Assembly (NCBI GenBank): GCA_002359055.1
Contig: DEQC01000092.1
Coordinates: 1-5,845 of the forward strand
Origin: Flavobacteriales bacterium UBA3376
GTDB lineage: Bacteria; Bacteroidota; Bacteroidia; Flavobacteriales; Weeksellaceae
Reading direction: 5' to 3'
DNA: 5,845 nt
Shown: positions 5,149-5,845 of the stretch, in pieces
How the letters are laid out: each line of letters starts with the position of its first letter
Position numbering within the stretch: position 1 is the first letter of the stretch
Program-made: the position numbers and the translations under genes
Notes under the pieces: generated by a model
Told to the model about the DNA's origin: nothing
The model's input: the letters and a program-made list of their open reading frames with translations, nothing else
Databases searched by the model: none

Positions 5149-5845
5149 TGATTCTTATTTGATTATTATTAATCGCTTCTTTATATAATTCATTTTGTAA
5201 ATCACTCAGCAAATTTAACTTTCTTTTGTTAAGTAATAAGTTTTTTATGGTAGGTTTAACAAAATCATAAGGAGCTTCACTGCCTTTTTGCTTTAAAGTA
5301 ATGATTCTCAACAGAGTGACTATGGAATCACTTTCCATTTTGACTCTTCTTCGATTCAACAGTTGATTCAGATAATTTCCCTCGTTTAATTGTGGAAAAT
5401 ATCCAGTCATTGCTTCGATCGAATACCAAGTGCTATCCTTGTCATGAAAGGGCAGTTCTGACGCTAAAACAATTTTCATCAATTCATCGAAATCTTCATC
5501 CTTTCCAGAATTGAACAATCGCTCTGCTTCAGCTGCATTTTCTTTATTTACTGTTACTCCACGAAATTGTACAATGGATCTACTCAAAGGGAAACTTTCT
5601 TTGTGCTCTTCAAAATAAGCATAAATATCTTCTTCTGTAATTGAGTTTTCTATGTTTTTTTCGATCAAATAATTGTTATAAGCATTGATCAATAAATCTT
5701 GTCGATACTCAACCATTTTATTTTCAATCTCCTTGATTGTCAGCGCGTCAATATTTTCTTCAGCTTTATCAACAATTGCTTTCTTTTTTACCCATTCTTC
5801 GATATATGCCTGAACTAACTTTATACTATCTTCTTTTGAAACGTC
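5138..5845 (-). CDS. SurA-like chaperone lacking a clear parvulin domain, C-terminal part (5' end outside window)
   Basis: About 235 codons are visible and the frame is open to the right edge, so the ATG at 5716 is internal. The visible start (SKEDSIKLVQAYIEEWVKKKAIVDKAEENI) resembles the 'D..Y...W....L...A' helices of the SurA/PrsA N-terminal chaperone domain. The stretch MVEYRQDLLINAYNNYLIEKNI with ITEEDIYAYFEEHKESF matches the helix-then-'E....Y...H...F' pattern that leads into a parvulin domain. The following ~120 residues show no parvulin signature: no xHIL, no paired Gly and no FGYH. The C-terminus returns to a basic helix (TIKNLLLNKRKLNLLSDLQNELYKEA). In Bacteroidota such a protein commonly precedes SurA and is often annotated as a peptidylprolyl isomerase or hypothetical lipoprotein. 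The signal sequence would lie outside the window. It probably acts as a non-catalytic periplasmic chaperone beside SurA, with which it overlaps by 11 bp. Confidence 0.82.
   Translation of the reverse strand, partial: DVSKEDSIKLVQAYIEEWVKKKAIVDKAEENIDALTIKEIENKMVEYRQDLLINAYNNYLIEKNIENSITEEDIYAYFEEHKESFPLSRSIVQFRGVTVNKENAAEAERLFNSGKDEDFDELMKIVLASELPFHDKDSTWYSIEAMTGYFPQLNEGNYLNQLLNRRRVKMESDSIVTLLRIITLKQKGSEAPYDFVKPTIKNLLLNKRKLNLLSDLQNELYKEAINNNQIRINEK

Noticed and set aside
5714..5716. ATG as the start of the right-edge SurA-like gene
   Set aside because: The same frame stays open for 43 more codons to the window edge, and those codons encode family-typical helices.
1..5845. Mobile element, CRISPR array, defence cassette or biosynthetic cluster
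   Set aside because: No transposase, integrase, direct-repeat array, terminal inverted repeats or defence-type domains were seen. The genes are housekeeping or envelope types with uniform low-GC composition.

Overview
The window looks like an ordinary chromosomal stretch from a low-GC member of the Bacteroidota, possibly Flavobacteriales or a related order; I cannot place it more precisely. The evidence is threefold. Several promoters fit the Bacteroidota sigma-factor consensus TTTG-N19-TAnnTTTG. The tRNA gene does not encode its 3' CCA. The gene set includes a HU protein next to fmt, a START-like protein beside a class IV aminotransferase homologue, and a SurA gene preceded by a second SurA-like chaperone gene. 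I see no insertion sequence, phage gene, CRISPR array, toxin-antitoxin pair or other sign of recent transfer.

Left part (1-2247). The 3' end of fmt (methionyl-tRNA formyltransferase) enters from the left edge. It is followed by a gene for a HU-family nucleoid protein that has its own promoter. A 10-bp-stem hairpin then separates HU from the convergent pdxH gene (pyridoxamine 5'-phosphate oxidase). pdxH and the divergent yqgE/algH-family gene are only 52 bp apart, and their predicted promoters face each other across that gap.

Middle part (2244-3786). yqgE converges on, and overlaps by 4 bp, a minus-strand two-gene operon: a START-like (SRPBCC) protein followed by a class IV aminotransferase-fold protein. 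The latter appears to have lost the main pyridoxal-phosphate contacts, including the catalytic lysine, so it is probably a pseudoenzyme or an enzyme of changed chemistry. To the right is a monocistronic tRNA-Met(CAT) gene with a strong promoter, a leader of about 80 nt that can form hairpins, and a strong bidirectional terminator.

Right part (3787-5845). A minus-strand envelope-biogenesis operon runs in from the right edge: a SurA-like chaperone without a recognisable parvulin domain (5' end missing), overlapping by 11 bp a full-length SurA homologue with two parvulin domains. Both would act in the periplasm on outer-membrane proteins.

Functionally, the left side mixes translation initiation (fmt), nucleoid structure (HU) and vitamin B6 supply (pdxH). 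The right side is outer-membrane protein folding. No novel multi-gene system is evident. The best leads are the degenerate aminotransferase with its START-like partner, the opposed pdxH/yqgE promoters, the structured tRNA leader, and the parvulin domain layout of SurA.
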